NCBI GenBank assembly: GCA_013816845.1 | Contig: JACDDU010000001.1 | Location: forward strand, 310,001 to 374,000 | Source of the DNA: Gammaproteobacteria bacterium | GTDB taxonomy: Bacteria; Pseudomonadota; Gammaproteobacteria; DSM-16500 | Length of the DNA: 64,000 nt | Direction: 5' to 3' | In this document: piece by piece, positions 48,853 to 59,111 of the stretch | Numbering within the stretch: position 1 is the stretch's first letter | Layout of the letters: the number at the start of each line of letters is the position of its first letter | Program-made: the position numbers and the translations under genes | The notes under the pieces: generated by a model | What the model saw: the letters and a program-made list of their open reading frames with translations, nothing else | What the model was told of the DNA's origin: nothing | The model's database searches: none

Positions 48853-50190
48853 TTAATGATGTCGTGCAAATCTTATGTTTGCATTCGAATGACTATATAA
48901 CTTCTTTTCAACATCAATAAAATTTTGTAAGCGTTCAGTAAATTCTTGAGTAAGTTTACGGACACGATTGGTTTGAGGAAACAAATTAAATAAAAATTGA
49001 CTCATGTGATGCAGAGCAATCTTAGGATTGGTAAGTTGGTTATGCGTATTATTTAATTTTTTGATGGCATGAGTAATTCGTTCACAAGATAAATCATCTG
49101 TATAAAATTCTTTGGAAGCTACTTCTCGTAAAAGGAATAGAGTCTCTTTTAAGATTTGAAAAGTGCTTTGCGATGAAAGTTCCTGATGTAAAACTTCATT
49201 TTTATTCCGCTCTTCAATCATATTTTTGAAAACGTGGAGTAACCGTTTGGCGGTTGAAAGTAAACCATGAAAAGCCACTTCATGCGTGAAGGGTTTAGCA
49301 TCATGTAATTTATTTATTTCATTTTCTAATTCACAACTAAGATCGGAGAGGGACATAATCCGCTTGTTGATAAATACTTTTTCTACATCGCCTGTTAACC
49401 GTTGACTGATGCTATTATTGGGTTGGCTTTCGAGCATGTTCTTCATACTAAACCCACAGCATTGGGCCATTAATTTAATATTTTCTACAAAGTGATAATC
49501 AATGATGCCAGTTTTTGTTAATGAAGTAGATTTCAGGGTGCTGTTTTCAATAGGGGATACCGTTGACCCTTCGTAATGATTCAAGGTAAGGTCCAGGTTA
49601 TGCGGAATTAAGAGTTGATTCCTAGTATAAAATAAACTAAGCCCTTCGATAATATCCATTCGATCATCAATGAAATTAAAGTCAATGTTGGCTTGGGGAT
49701 TTTCACTTGCTATTTTATGAAATTGAGCATAAAGCAATGAAATTTTATCGTCATCCCAAATATAATCACCAAATTGATAATTCGGATTTTTGTTAAGGGA
49801 GTTCGTGAAGTTTTCGCCGAAGGGACGATCCGAATAAAGATCAGATAATAAAAATTGATCCAATTCACAAGAAACATGCAATTTGTTTTTAACAGCTTGA
49901 GTTAAGGTAGTCAGCGCTTCAAAATAAGAATCACTACCATTATGTTCGGAATTAGCATCATCGATACTTTTAGATTGTCGATTGGAACCGGCCATAAAGA
50001 TGACACGATCATAGTTATTGGTTTCAACTTTTTTCACAATTTCATCAATGAGGGTTTGGTTCGCTTCTAGGACCTTCGAGTCAGATTGGAGAGTGTAATA
50101 TTGGTCATTAAAAAGACATCTATCACCGTCAATAGATAAAACAAGGATACGTTCTTTATGATGAGCTTGAAGATGGGCATGGGTTTGCAT
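48853..50190 (-). CDS. HAD-domain protein, effector-like
   Basis: The 445-residue product has an N-terminal HAD-like domain with all four motifs: I DGDRCLFN (Asp21, Asp23), II Ser69 in FMAGSN, III Lys149 in DDDKISLLYAQ, and IV FIDDR (Asp175, Asp176). This is consistent with a phosphatase or phosphotransferase. The remaining 250 residues are helical with no recognised fold. No signal peptide. The DGD-CLFN style recalls effectors of Legionella and Coxiella. It starts 20 bp after valS; no clear ribosome-binding site was found. Confidence 0.7.
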   Translation of the reverse strand: MQTHAHLQAHHKERILVLSIDGDRCLFNDQYYTLQSDSKVLEANQTLIDEIVKKVETNNYDRVIFMAGSNRQSKSIDDANSEHNGSDSYFEALTTLTQAVKNKLHVSCELDQFLLSDLYSDRPFGENFTNSLNKNPNYQFGDYIWDDDKISLLYAQFHKIASENPQANIDFNFIDDRMDIIEGLSLFYTRNQLLIPHNLDLTLNHYEGSTVSPIENSTLKSTSLTKTGIIDYHFVENIKLMAQCCGFSMKNMLESQPNNSISQRLTGDVEKVFINKRIMSLSDLSCELENEINKLHDAKPFTHEVAFHGLLSTAKRLLHVFKNMIEERNKNEVLHQELSSQSTFQILKETLFLLREVASKEFYTDDLSCERITHAIKKLNNTHNQLTNPKIALHHMSQFLFNLFPQTNRVRKLTQEFTERLQNFIDVEKKLYSHSNANIRFARHH

Positions 50191-50210
50191 GTAATTTTCT
50201 TTACCTTTAA

Positions 50211-52967
50211 TTATTTTAGTTTCATTAATTGATGTTCAAGTTTGCTTAAGGTTGATTTTATTTCTTCAGCTTTATTATTTTCTTTTTCTACAATCGCAGC
50301 AGGGGCTCTTTCTTTAAATTGAGGATTTAATAATTTTCCTTCAACTAACGCTAAATCTTTTTTAAGTTTTTCAATTTCCTTTTTAAGACGCGTCCTTTCC
50401 TCATCTTTATTAATGAGCCCTTCAAAAGGAAGATAAATTTCAAGTTCACTCAATACAGTTGTTGCTGCATCTTCAATTAAAGCATCATGAGCGAGCCATT
50501 CAAAAGTTGCAACTTTAGCAAGGGCAGTAAGTAAATGTTGATTATGCTCAAAATTCTTTTTATCCAACGCCGTTCCTTTGCGAAATTGAATTTTAATGTG
50601 TACAGCAGGGGAGATGTTACTTTCCGAACGTAAAGTCCGAATGGCAACGATGACTTTTTTCAACCATTCACTTTCAATATAAGCCTCTTCGTCAATGGTA
50701 AAATCACTCGTTGCAGGATAGCTTGCTAACATAATTGTTTTACCGGAAACACCAGCGAACGGCGCAATGCGTTGCCAAATTTCCTCTGTAATATAGGGCA
50801 TGATGGGGTGCAACAAGCGCAATAAAGTTTCAAGTGTTTGTAATAGTATAAAACGCGTGTTCGCAGCAAGGGTTTGATCAGTTTGCTCTGTGAGCAAAGG
50901 TTTTGAAAATTCTAAATACCAATCACAAAATTCATTCCAAGTGAATTCATAAAGTGCTTGTGCATAAAGATCGTAACGATAGTTGGCAAGGGCTGCATGC
51001 GCAGCTTCTGTGGTTCTGCGTAATTGCTCACGAATATAGCGATCGGGCAAAGATAATGCAGTGCTAATTGGTGTGCCAATGACTTTATCTTCCGTTTGCA
51101 TTAAAACATAGCGCGCTGCATTCCACAGTTTATTACAGAAATTACGGTAACCGCCAAGGCGATTAACATCAAAACGAATTTCACGTGTATAAGAAGCAAG
51201 CGAGCAAAAAGTGAAACGCAACGCATCAGTTCCATAGCTTGGAATACCTTCGGGAAATTCCTTGCGCGTTGCCCGCGCAATTTTTTCTGCCATCGCCGGC
51301 TGCATTAAACCATACGTTCTTTTTTCAATTAATTTATCTAATGTTGTACCGTCAATAAGATCGATAGGATCAAGCACATTGCCTTTCGTCTTTGACATTT
51401 TATGACCTTCAGCATCACGAATAAGTCCTGTAATGTAGACTTCCTTAAAAGGGACCTTCCCGGTAAATTTCAAGCTCATCATGATCATCCGTGCAACCCA
51501 AAAGAAAATGATGTCAAAACCCGTGATCAGGACTTGCGTAGGGAAGAAGGTTAATAAATCAAGTGTATGATGCGGCCAGCCTAAACTTGAAAAAGGCCAT
51601 AATGCAGAAGAAAACCAAGTATCTAATACATCTTCATCTTGTCTTAATACTGTATCTTGAGGGAGTTGATAGCGATTGCGAACATCAGCTTCATTGTGAC
51701 CCACATAGGTTTGATTTTTTTCATCGTACCAAACAGGAATGCGATGGCCCCACCATAGTTGTCGGCTAATGCACCAATCTTCAATGTTATTCATCCATTG
51801 GAAATAAGTTTTACTCCAATTCTCAGGAATGAATTTAACTTCGCCCGATTCGACCGCGGCGATTGCAGGTTCTGCGAGTGCTTTGGAATTGACATACCAT
51901 TGATGTGTTAAATAAGGTTCGATCACAGCATCTGATCGGTCACCCCGTGGAATTTTTAAAAGATGTTTGTCGATCTTTTCGATGAGATCAGCTTTTTGTA
52001 AATCAATGATGATTTGTTTGCGGGCAACAAATCGATCTAAATTCTGATAAGCAAGGGGAGTGTTTTCATTGAGTGTTGCACGCGGTGTTAATATGTTGAT
52101 GGGTTCAAGTTGATGGCGCATGCCTATGGCGTAATCATTAAAATCATGCGCGGGGGTAATTTTGACACATCCCGAACCAAAGGCAGGATCAACATAATCA
52201 TCGGCAATGACAGGAATCATGCGATCAGTGAGGGGTAATTTCACCATTTTACCAATGAGCGGTTGGTAACGCGCATCATCAGGATGAACTGCGATGGCGA
52301 CATCGCCTAATAATGTTTCCGGTCGTGTCGTTGCAACCGTTAAAAAACCGCCATCCACTAGCGGATAACGGATATGCCATAGAGAGCCTTCTTCTTCCTG
52401 ATTAATCACTTCAAGATCGGAAATTGCCGTCAGTAACACAGGATCCCAATTAACTAAACGTTTTCCACGATAAATTAAACCTTCTTCATAAAGTTGAATA
52501 AAAACTTCCCGCACCGCAAACGATAAATTTTCATCCATCGTAAAGCGCTCACGCTCCCAATCCATCGACGCGCCCAAACGACGTAGTTGACGGGTAATAT
52601 TATTTCCTGATTCCGCTTTCCATTCCCAGACTTTCTCCATAAATGCTTCGCGTCCCAAATCATGACGGGATTGGTTGGTCGCATTTAATTTTCTTTCCAC
52701 GACCATTTGCGTCGCTATCCCTGCATGATCTGTCCCTGTTTGCCACAAAGTATTTTTACCGCGCATGCGTTCATAACGAATTAAGACATCGATCAATGTA
52801 AAACCAAAACCATGACCCATGTGGAGACTGCCAGTCACATTGGGCGGTGGTAACATAATGCAATAGGATTCGCCTTTTCCTTGTGGCGCAAAGTATCCAT
52901 TTTTTTCCCAGCGTTCGTACCAGCTTTTTTCGATTGCTTCAGGTTGATAGATTTTATCGATCGTCAT
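50211..52967 (-). CDS. valS: Valyl-tRNA synthetase
   Basis: Charges tRNA-Val. The 918-residue product has the class I motifs HMGHG (HIGH-like) in [15 protein letters not shown] and KMSKTKGN (KMSKS), an editing domain between them, [17 protein letters not shown], and a C-terminal coiled coil ([18 protein letters not shown]). A little shorter than E. coli (951). Placed behind holC and pepA in the usual pepA-holC-valS order. Confidence 0.98.
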   Translation of the reverse strand: MTIDKIYQPEAIEKSWYERWEKNGYFAPQGKGESYCIMLPPPNVTGSLHMGHGFGFTLIDVLIRYERMRGKNTLWQTGTDHAGIATQMVVERKLNATNQSRHDLGREAFMEKVWEWKAESGNNITRQLRRLGASMDWERERFTMDENLSFAVREVFIQLYEEGLIYRGKRLVNWDPVLLTAISDLEVINQEEEGSLWHIRYPLVDGGFLTVATTRPETLLGDVAIAVHPDDARYQPLIGKMVKLPLTDRMIPVIADDYVDPAFGSGCVKITPAHDFNDYAIGMRHQLEPINILTPRATLNENTPLAYQNLDRFVARKQIIIDLQKADLIEKIDKHLLKIPRGDRSDAVIEPYLTHQWYVNSKALAEPAIAAVESGEVKFIPENWSKTYFQWMNNIEDWCISRQLWWGHRIPVWYDEKNQTYVGHNEADVRNRYQLPQDTVLRQDEDVLDTWFSSALWPFSSLGWPHHTLDLLTFFPTQVLITGFDIIFFWVARMIMMSLKFTGKVPFKEVYITGLIRDAEGHKMSKTKGNVLDPIDLIDGTTLDKLIEKRTYGLMQPAMAEKIARATRKEFPEGIPSYGTDALRFTFCSLASYTREIRFDVNRLGGYRNFCNKLWNAARYVLMQTEDKVIGTPISTALSLPDRYIREQLRRTTEAAHAALANYRYDLYAQALYEFTWNEFCDWYLEFSKPLLTEQTDQTLAANTRFILLQTLETLLRLLHPIMPYITEEIWQRIAPFAGVSGKTIMLASYPATSDFTIDEEAYIESEWLKKVIVAIRTLRSESNISPAVHIKIQFRKGTALDKKNFEHNQHLLTALAKVATFEWLAHDALIEDAATTVLSELEIYLPFEGLINKDEERTRLKKEIEKLKKDLALVEGKLLNPQFKERAPAAIVEKENNKAEEIKSTLSKLEHQLMKLK

Positions 52968-52978
52968 GTATTCTTATC

Positions 52979-53413
52979 TCAATAGTTCGTTTTTATAGTT
53001 TGCGTGCTGATTTTACAGTTATCTTGCAAATATTGCCGATAACGAATCCTTGCAGCCTTTTTATTAGCGGGATCTTCAAAGACAATTTCTATTACTTTGC
53101 TGTAGGTTTGATAACTTGCGGGCACAGCTAAAGTTAAGTTAATGAAAGTGCCCTGTTCCTTCCCGGGGGGTAATTGTACACCAAGTTGTATGGGAGCGGG
53201 GTTTACATCATCCAATTTATAACGTTGATGAGGGATAAAACTGTCATCTTTATAAGTCCAGAGAAGACGGTCTAATTGCTCCACCGCATGCTCATCATCT
53301 TGCAGAATAAAGAGTGTGTCGTGTGACTTATAAAAATTTTCAATTAAATTACATAATTTTACCCAACCCCTTGGCGAGGCTTCGACATCTAATACGTAAA
53401 ATTCAATGATCAC
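52979..53413 (-). CDS. holC: DNA polymerase III chi subunit
   Basis: Links SSB with the clamp loader. The 144-residue product shows the family start IEFYVLDVEA, LDRLLWTYKDDSFIPHQ and the conserved central strands, and matches the E. coli length (147). It sits between pepA and valS, with eight and eleven bases to its neighbours, so the three genes form an operon. Confidence 0.92.
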   Translation of the reverse strand: MIIEFYVLDVEASPRGWVKLCNLIENFYKSHDTLFILQDDEHAVEQLDRLLWTYKDDSFIPHQRYKLDDVNPAPIQLGVQLPPGKEQGTFINLTLAVPASYQTYSKVIEIVFEDPANKKAARIRYRQYLQDNCKISTQTIKTNY

Positions 53414-53421
53414 CTGTGAGC

Positions 53422-54924
53422 CTATGCCGATTTATCCTGCGATTGGGCAATGAGATATTGCATTAAAAGCGGAACAGGTCGGCCCGTACTCATGCGATCA
53501 TAGACTCCGTTGCCCATACCTGCAGTCCCAGCAATATCAAGATGCGCCCACCGGTATTTTTTAGCGAAACGGGATAAAAAACATCCGGCTGTAATGGTTC
53601 CTGCAGATCGCCCACCCACATTAGCCATGTCGGCAAAAGGGCTTTTTAATTGTTCTTGGTATTCATCCCACATAGGTAATTGCCAAGCACGATCATTACT
53701 TTCAAGACCTGCCTCTAATAAATCTTTTGCTAAATCATCGTCATTGGCGATAAGGCCTGTTGTTTGAAAGCCTAGTGCAATGATAACCGCGCCTGTAAGG
53801 GTAGCGATGTCTATAACCACTTCCGGGTTGTAACGCTGACAATAGGTGAGGGCATCGCCAAGAATTAAGCGTCCCTCAGCATCAGTGCTGATCACTTCAA
53901 TGGTAAGACCTGACATGCTGGTCAGAATATCTTCAGGTTTATAAGCGGCACCATCGGGCATATTTTCAACAGCTGGAATGACCCCCACAATGTTAATGGG
54001 TAATTTTAATAAAGACGCCGCTTTTAAAGTACCAAATACAGAAGCTGCTCCACTCATGTCATACTTCATACCCACCAAACCATCCGGCGTTTTAAGCGAA
54101 ATACCGCCAGAATCGAAGGTGACGCCTTTGCCAACCAATACGATTGGGGCCGCATCTGCTTTGCCACCTTTGTACTCGATGCAGATCATATAAGGCGGCT
54201 CTTTACTTCCTTTTGCTACCGCTAATAATGCACCCATGTTGAGGACTTGCATGGCTTCTTGATCAAGTGCATTGATAGTGAGGGTTGGAATTTCTTTGGC
54301 AAGAGCGTGGGCCTGTTGAAGTAAATAAGAAGGCGTGCAAATATTGCTCGGTAAATTCGCTAAATTCTTAGTCAGTATGATTCCTTGGGCAATGGCGGCA
54401 CCTTGTTCTACTGCTAATTCGCATTGTTTAAGCTCCTTATTATCCTCAATGTGGAGCGTTAATTTTTCTAATTTAATCGCGGGTTCTTTTTCTGTCTTGA
54501 ATTGATCGAAACGATAAAGCGCATCCCAAGCACCTTCAACACTTTGTTTTATTTTCCAAAAGGTCTCTTGACCCTTTACTGGTATTTCTGACAGATAACT
54601 TACGGCTTCTTTGACTTGATAAATTTCTAAAGATTTAATCGCTGTATTAATCACTTTTCTAAATTGCGTGGGTGAAACAGGGGCTTTGCCGCAACCAACC
54701 AATAGAATGCAGTCAAACTGTGTATTGTTTAAATGATAGATGGGTAGCGTTTGCCCAATACGTCCATCGAATCCAGAAGTTTTGAGTAAGGTGGATAATG
54801 CCCCCTGACTTAAATCATCGATTGCTTTCGCCGTTGGCGTCAATTGGCCTTTTTGAAGCACCCCAATGACCAAACATGTTTTGAGTTGGGCGGTAAACGC
54901 TGTGCGTTCAACAATTGTTTTCAT
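53422..54924 (-). CDS. pepA: Leucyl aminopeptidase (M17)
   Basis: Zinc/manganese aminopeptidase that trims peptides; also a DNA-binding protein in E. coli. The 500-residue product starts at 54924 (AAAGGA nine bases upstream). Metal ligands are in VLVGKGVTFDSGGISLK, KYDMSGAA and NTDAEGRL-like STDAEGRLILGDALTY. Length near E. coli (503). It is divergent from lptF. The second M17 gene at 62199 is shorter and of another subgroup. Confidence 0.97.
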   Translation of the reverse strand: MKTIVERTAFTAQLKTCLVIGVLQKGQLTPTAKAIDDLSQGALSTLLKTSGFDGRIGQTLPIYHLNNTQFDCILLVGCGKAPVSPTQFRKVINTAIKSLEIYQVKEAVSYLSEIPVKGQETFWKIKQSVEGAWDALYRFDQFKTEKEPAIKLEKLTLHIEDNKELKQCELAVEQGAAIAQGIILTKNLANLPSNICTPSYLLQQAHALAKEIPTLTINALDQEAMQVLNMGALLAVAKGSKEPPYMICIEYKGGKADAAPIVLVGKGVTFDSGGISLKTPDGLVGMKYDMSGAASVFGTLKAASLLKLPINIVGVIPAVENMPDGAAYKPEDILTSMSGLTIEVISTDAEGRLILGDALTYCQRYNPEVVIDIATLTGAVIIALGFQTTGLIANDDDLAKDLLEAGLESNDRAWQLPMWDEYQEQLKSPFADMANVGGRSAGTITAGCFLSRFAKKYRWAHLDIAGTAGMGNGVYDRMSTGRPVPLLMQYLIAQSQDKSA

Positions 54925-55096
54925 GGGGTTTATCCTTTCAAAAGTCTGTAAGTTTATTGAAAAAAATTGATTTGTCACTTAAAGAATAAGGTATAATTTT
55001 TCAAATTCGCATTTGAGGCTGCGTGTTTGGTTTTACCCGATCCTGCAAAGCCCATAAAATATACCTACCTTTCAACGGGAAAAGGTTTTACAGTCT

Positions 55097-56200
55097 GTGA
55101 TTATTACCCGCTATTTAACGCGCGAAATTTTACAAACGCTATTAAGCGTGATTGTAATTTTATTGTTAGCTTTCTTAAGCCAACAAATGGTTCGTTATCT
55201 CAATTACGCAGCGATTGGTAAAATTCCTACCAATGTGATGCTTACCTTAGTCGGTTTTGAAATCCCTTATCTTCTTTCCCTGCTTTTACCCTTAGGTTTA
55301 TATCTCGCCATTTTGCTCACTTTTGGCAGGCTTCATGCGGATCACGAATTATCAATTTTGCAAATGTGTGGGTTTGGTAATAAACAACTCATGCGTTTAA
55401 CATTACGGGTTACAGGATTGATTACCTTCATTATTTTACTCTTGATGTTATGGGTCAATCCTATAATTTCAGCTAAAAGACAGCAACTGATGTCGAGTGA
55501 TGAAGCCACATTGCATTTAATTCAAACCATCGTACCTGGACGTTTTCAAGTTAGTCCTGATGGTGCGCATGTGATGTATGTAGAAAAATTATCGCGTGAT
55601 CGTGAACGAGCTGAAAATGTTTTTTTAGCGCAAGAAAAAAAAATAGTTGATGAAAATGATCAAACGCAAAGCCCGTGGATGGTTGTATTTGCAAAGCTTG
55701 GTTATCAAGTAAAAGATAAAATTAGTAAGGATCAATTTTTTGTTACAACAGATGGTTATCGTTATGAGGGAATACCGGGTCAGAGTGATTATAAAATAAT
55801 TCAGTATAAAAATTATTTTGTGCGCATTCCTCAAAATGATGTTCGAATTACGCATCCTGAAAATGAAGCCCTTTCTTCGCAAAAACTTTGGCAAGATTAT
55901 GCAAATCCAAAACGCGCAGCCGAATTACAATGGCGCCTATCCATCGGAATTTCCGCGGTTGTTTTGGCGTTGCTCGCTATTCCTTTAAGTCATGTTAGGC
56001 CGCGAGGAAGCCGGTATATTATTCTTCTTCCCGCCATTTTAATTTATGTCATTTATATTAATTTATTATTCATTGCTCGCCATTGGTTAGAGCAAGATCT
56101 TACTTCAATTATGGTGGGATTGTGGTGGGTGCATAGTTTATTTATTTTACTTATTTTGGGCTTATTATTCAGTCATCATAAAAAATGGATTAAATCGTGA
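55097..56200 (+). CDS. lptF: LPS export permease LptF
   Basis: Inner-membrane subunit that with LptG and LptB extracts LPS from the membrane. The 367-residue product has the family start IITRYLTREIL, three N-terminal and three C-terminal helices, and a periplasmic beta-jellyroll domain between. A GTG at 55097 fits the E. coli length (366). GTGA overlap with lptG shows coupling. LptB is not in the window. Confidence 0.95.
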   Translation: MIITRYLTREILQTLLSVIVILLLAFLSQQMVRYLNYAAIGKIPTNVMLTLVGFEIPYLLSLLLPLGLYLAILLTFGRLHADHELSILQMCGFGNKQLMRLTLRVTGLITFIILLLMLWVNPIISAKRQQLMSSDEATLHLIQTIVPGRFQVSPDGAHVMYVEKLSRDRERAENVFLAQEKKIVDENDQTQSPWMVVFAKLGYQVKDKISKDQFFVTTDGYRYEGIPGQSDYKIIQYKNYFVRIPQNDVRITHPENEALSSQKLWQDYANPKRAAELQWRLSIGISAVVLALLAIPLSHVRPRGSRYIILLPAILIYVIYINLLFIARHWLEQDLTSIMVGLWWVHSLFILLILGLLFSHHKKWIKS

Positions 56201-57267
56201 AGCTCCTCGATCGTTACATTAGTAAAACGATAGTGCTTGCGACTACGGTAGTGGGATTGGTTTTTCTTGGTGTTTTTTCTTTGCTGATGATGCTTGGCGA
56301 ATTAAAAAATATTGGCGAAGGAGATTATGGCTTGTGGCAAGCTATGTTTTATGTCTTGTTGCGAATGCCCAATGAACTTTATCAATTTTCGCCGATGCTT
56401 ATTTTATTAGGTAGCATCATTGGCTTAAGCATTTTATCGTCGCACAAAGAATTAGCGATTATGCGCACGTCAGGATATTCCATTCGCCAGATGATTAAAA
56501 CGACGTTGCTGGCAGTGGGTGGGCTGACCCTCGTCATGGCCATTCTTGGCGAAGGAATCGCGCCTTTTTTAAATTATAAAGCTGCAGTGCAAAAGGAAAA
56601 TGCCAAAAATGCAGGGATTGCAGTGGTGACTGCATCCGGTGTGTGGCTTCATGTCGATAATAATTTTGTGCACATTGAAAGGGTAGTCGGACGTCAATTG
56701 TTAGAAGGAATCACCCGGTATGAATTCGATTCGCAACATCGATTATTAAATACTTATCACGCTAAAAAATTAGCCTACGAACATAAGCAGTGGAGAATGT
56801 ATGATGTTGTACAAACTCACTTTTATGATCAACGGACGCAAAGTGAAATGTATGAAAACGCACTATGGCGTCTTAAAATCAATCCCACCTTATTGAATAT
56901 TGGCTTGCTTGATGCCAAAGAAATGTCTTTAGCAAAACTTGCTAAATTTTCTCACTATTTAAAACAAAATGGCTTGCAAGCTGCTGGGTATCAATACGAA
57001 TTTTGGCGCCGCGCTTTTCAACCGCTCGCTGCCCTCTTAATGGTCTTTCTCGCTATACCCTTTGTATTGGCTACATTTAGTACAGCAACGATGGGATGGC
57101 GGATTGTGGTGGGCATTCTCGTTGGATTTGCATTTTTTATAACAAATGCTACACTAGGCGAACTTTGCATCGTATATCAGTTGCCTTCTCAAGTTGCTGC
57201 CTTGTTACCTTTGTTTGTCTTCGCGATGCTTGGTTTTATTCTTTCAAAAAGTTTGATCCAACGATAA
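56197..57267 (+). CDS. lptG: LPS export permease LptG
   Basis: Partner of LptF in LPS extraction. The 356-residue product has the same six-helix and jellyroll layout (LLDRYISKTIVLATTVVG, EFWRRAFQPLAALLMVFLAIPFVL). GTG at 56197 overlaps the lptF stop. The final helix ends LGFILSKSLIQR. A pair with LptF implies a functional LPS transport system, in keeping with kdsA. Confidence 0.95.
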   Translation: MKLLDRYISKTIVLATTVVGLVFLGVFSLLMMLGELKNIGEGDYGLWQAMFYVLLRMPNELYQFSPMLILLGSIIGLSILSSHKELAIMRTSGYSIRQMIKTTLLAVGGLTLVMAILGEGIAPFLNYKAAVQKENAKNAGIAVVTASGVWLHVDNNFVHIERVVGRQLLEGITRYEFDSQHRLLNTYHAKKLAYEHKQWRMYDVVQTHFYDQRTQSEMYENALWRLKINPTLLNIGLLDAKEMSLAKLAKFSHYLKQNGLQAAGYQYEFWRRAFQPLAALLMVFLAIPFVLATFSTATMGWRIVVGILVGFAFFITNATLGELCIVYQLPSQVAALLPLFVFAMLGFILSKSLIQR

Positions 57268-57394
57268 GATTTTAAAGAAGCGTTGTAACTCTAACATAAT
57301 AATAATAAAACAGGCGCACTGTTTTCATCTTCTGTAATTTCTCAAAACATTCAACTGCGCTTAACATCAACGTTGTAGAACGAGGACGGTAGAA

Positions 57395-58618
57395 ATGAAT
57401 AATCGAAATAATGATGCATTACCCCCTGTTGAAAAAGCGGGTTGCGTTGTAGGCAATTCCACAAACTTTTGGGTGAACTGTGGACGTGCCGGAGCAAGCA
57501 CAGTCGGGATAAGTTTTGTCAATGCGCTTGGGGGTTATTTCCCGGAAGCCTGGATGAATCGAACCGCTACTAATGCTGTTTCGATGAAAGATTTTTTCAA
57601 GGATTTAAAACGAAATCCTGAAGTTGTTTCGAACGGGTTAAAAGCATCATGCAGAGTAAGTTTAATTAAAAATGCTGCGCTTGCCAATCATAGTCGCATC
57701 GCTGAGATGGTTGAAGGCTATATGGGGACTAAGCAAAACCCGCGGGTTCCCAATGAGTACATAAAAACTGGCGCGACCGTCGGTGCCATAACAACATTAG
57801 ATATTCTTTCCGGCCAATATTTTATTAATCAAAAAATCCTTTGGGACACACAAAATAAAAGACCACCCAAAAATAACCCTTATAACGGTGCATTTTATCG
57901 GACGGGTCTTACCACCCGATGGGCAAGTAATGGTTTTACGGTTTTTTTATGCATTGGTTCGCAAGGCGTTATAAAAAAGCAGACTGATCAATTTTTACCG
58001 CCAGAGCAATATGGCTTTGCAAGCAATGCTGCTGCTACTGTGCTCTCCGGTATGATTGCTGGTTTAGGTGGATACAGCGCTCGCGTTGTGAATACGAATC
58101 GTGTTTCTCAGTTTAATTTTGACCAGGGGAAAGCCCCTTCAATACCGACCGTCATTAAAAATCTTCATGCTCATAATGGCTTGAAAGTTTTTTATCGCGG
58201 CGCAGGCATAACGATGCCCTTAACCGTTTTTTATTTTGGCACGATGAATGGTTTGAATTATGGTTTCGACGCGCTTTGGAATTACATTGATTCAGGTGAA
58301 TTGAGTCGGAAAAAGCAGCAAGGAATGGAAACGCTCAAGCAATGGGTGGGTAATATTGCTTCTAATGCATCACCAGAAGCTGTTCCTCCGATTACAGAAT
58401 CCTCTGAATCTAAGCCTAAGGTGCCTTTAGAACGAGAGTCTGCGCATCAACCTTCACTTTTCAATTCAAAAAATCCAAATTATCTAGCGTACCGTCGTCA
58501 CTTCGAAACCACGAAGAAATTAATTAATCCTTTAAACTTTTTTGCATCGTATTTTAATCATCCAACTGAAACTGCACAGCAGCAAACGGTTGTTTCAGGG
58601 TTAAAGCGCGGAAAATAA
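57395..58618 (+). CDS. Mitochondrial-carrier-like protein (SLC25 fold), putative effector
   Basis: The 407-residue product carries three related segments of about 90-100 residues (about 24-110, 125-200 and 205-300). Each has a hydrophobic helix, a basic turn, a second helix and a Gly-rich third helix. The last repeat has NGLKVFYRGAGITMP and GTMNGLNYGFDAL, matching the 'EG...FYRG...Y' pattern of eukaryotic mitochondrial carriers; the P-x-[DE]-x-x-[KR] signature is degenerate (PEAWMNR at 50-56). A polar C-terminal tail of about 100 residues is likely flexible. Eukaryote-like carriers are rare in bacteria; Legionella LncP is the known example, injected into host mitochondria. GAGGAC precedes the ATG. 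Confidence 0.65.
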   Translation: MNNRNNDALPPVEKAGCVVGNSTNFWVNCGRAGASTVGISFVNALGGYFPEAWMNRTATNAVSMKDFFKDLKRNPEVVSNGLKASCRVSLIKNAALANHSRIAEMVEGYMGTKQNPRVPNEYIKTGATVGAITTLDILSGQYFINQKILWDTQNKRPPKNNPYNGAFYRTGLTTRWASNGFTVFLCIGSQGVIKKQTDQFLPPEQYGFASNAAATVLSGMIAGLGGYSARVVNTNRVSQFNFDQGKAPSIPTVIKNLHAHNGLKVFYRGAGITMPLTVFYFGTMNGLNYGFDALWNYIDSGELSRKKQQGMETLKQWVGNIASNASPEAVPPITESSESKPKVPLERESAHQPSLFNSKNPNYLAYRRHFETTKKLINPLNFFASYFNHPTETAQQQTVVSGLKRGK

Positions 58619-58625
58619 ACGGAAA

Positions 58626-58650
58626 GGGGGAGCAATGTTATTGCTTTCCC
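58626..58650 (+). terminator. Terminator after the carrier-like gene
   Basis: An 11-bp stem with two G:T pairs (58626-58636, 58640-58650) and a GTT loop, followed by TCCATTTTT. It ends just short of the small minus-strand gene. Confidence 0.65.
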
Positions 58651-58710
58651 TCCATTTTTGGAACTTCTTAACAAAAAAGTTTCTTGCGATGAAACTCAAG
58701 CATCTATTGA

Positions 58711-58893
58711 TTATCTCATTTTAAAGCTTGAGAGTTTCCTCTCTTTGACAGGCGCTCTTTTCGGTTCAGCATTATTAGCTTGCTTGGTCATTTGATAGGC
58801 GTTGTAAAGTGTAGTAAGAGCAATGTTGGCTACACTTATGCAGAAAAGACGTTGTTCCGTGGTCAGTTGATTGGGTTTAAAAAATCTCATCAT
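58711..58893 (-). CDS. Small protein with a hydrophobic segment
   Basis: The ATG at 58893 has GGGAGGA seven bases upstream; in-frame starts further out are less likely. The 60-residue product has one moderately hydrophobic stretch (LFCISVANIALTTLY) and a Lys/Arg-rich end. Not recognised. A short but plausible gene. Confidence 0.45.
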   Translation of the reverse strand: MMRFFKPNQLTTEQRLFCISVANIALTTLYNAYQMTKQANNAEPKRAPVKERKLSSFKMR

Positions 58894-59111
58894 TATTGCA
58901 TCCTCCCAAGTGTTGAATTCCACCCGTTTGATCCAAAATTATCTTCTTAATTTTTTCCAATGCGGTATTGGTTTTATTCTAGACCGTGATTGATGTAATC
59001 CCTTTTTATTTAGTAGTATGCTTCATCTTTATTAAATTAAAGTCAAATAGTTTGATTTTTTGATCATTTTTTTTTCAAACATAATGTATAAGTTCAATAG
59101 AGGGGATTGTT

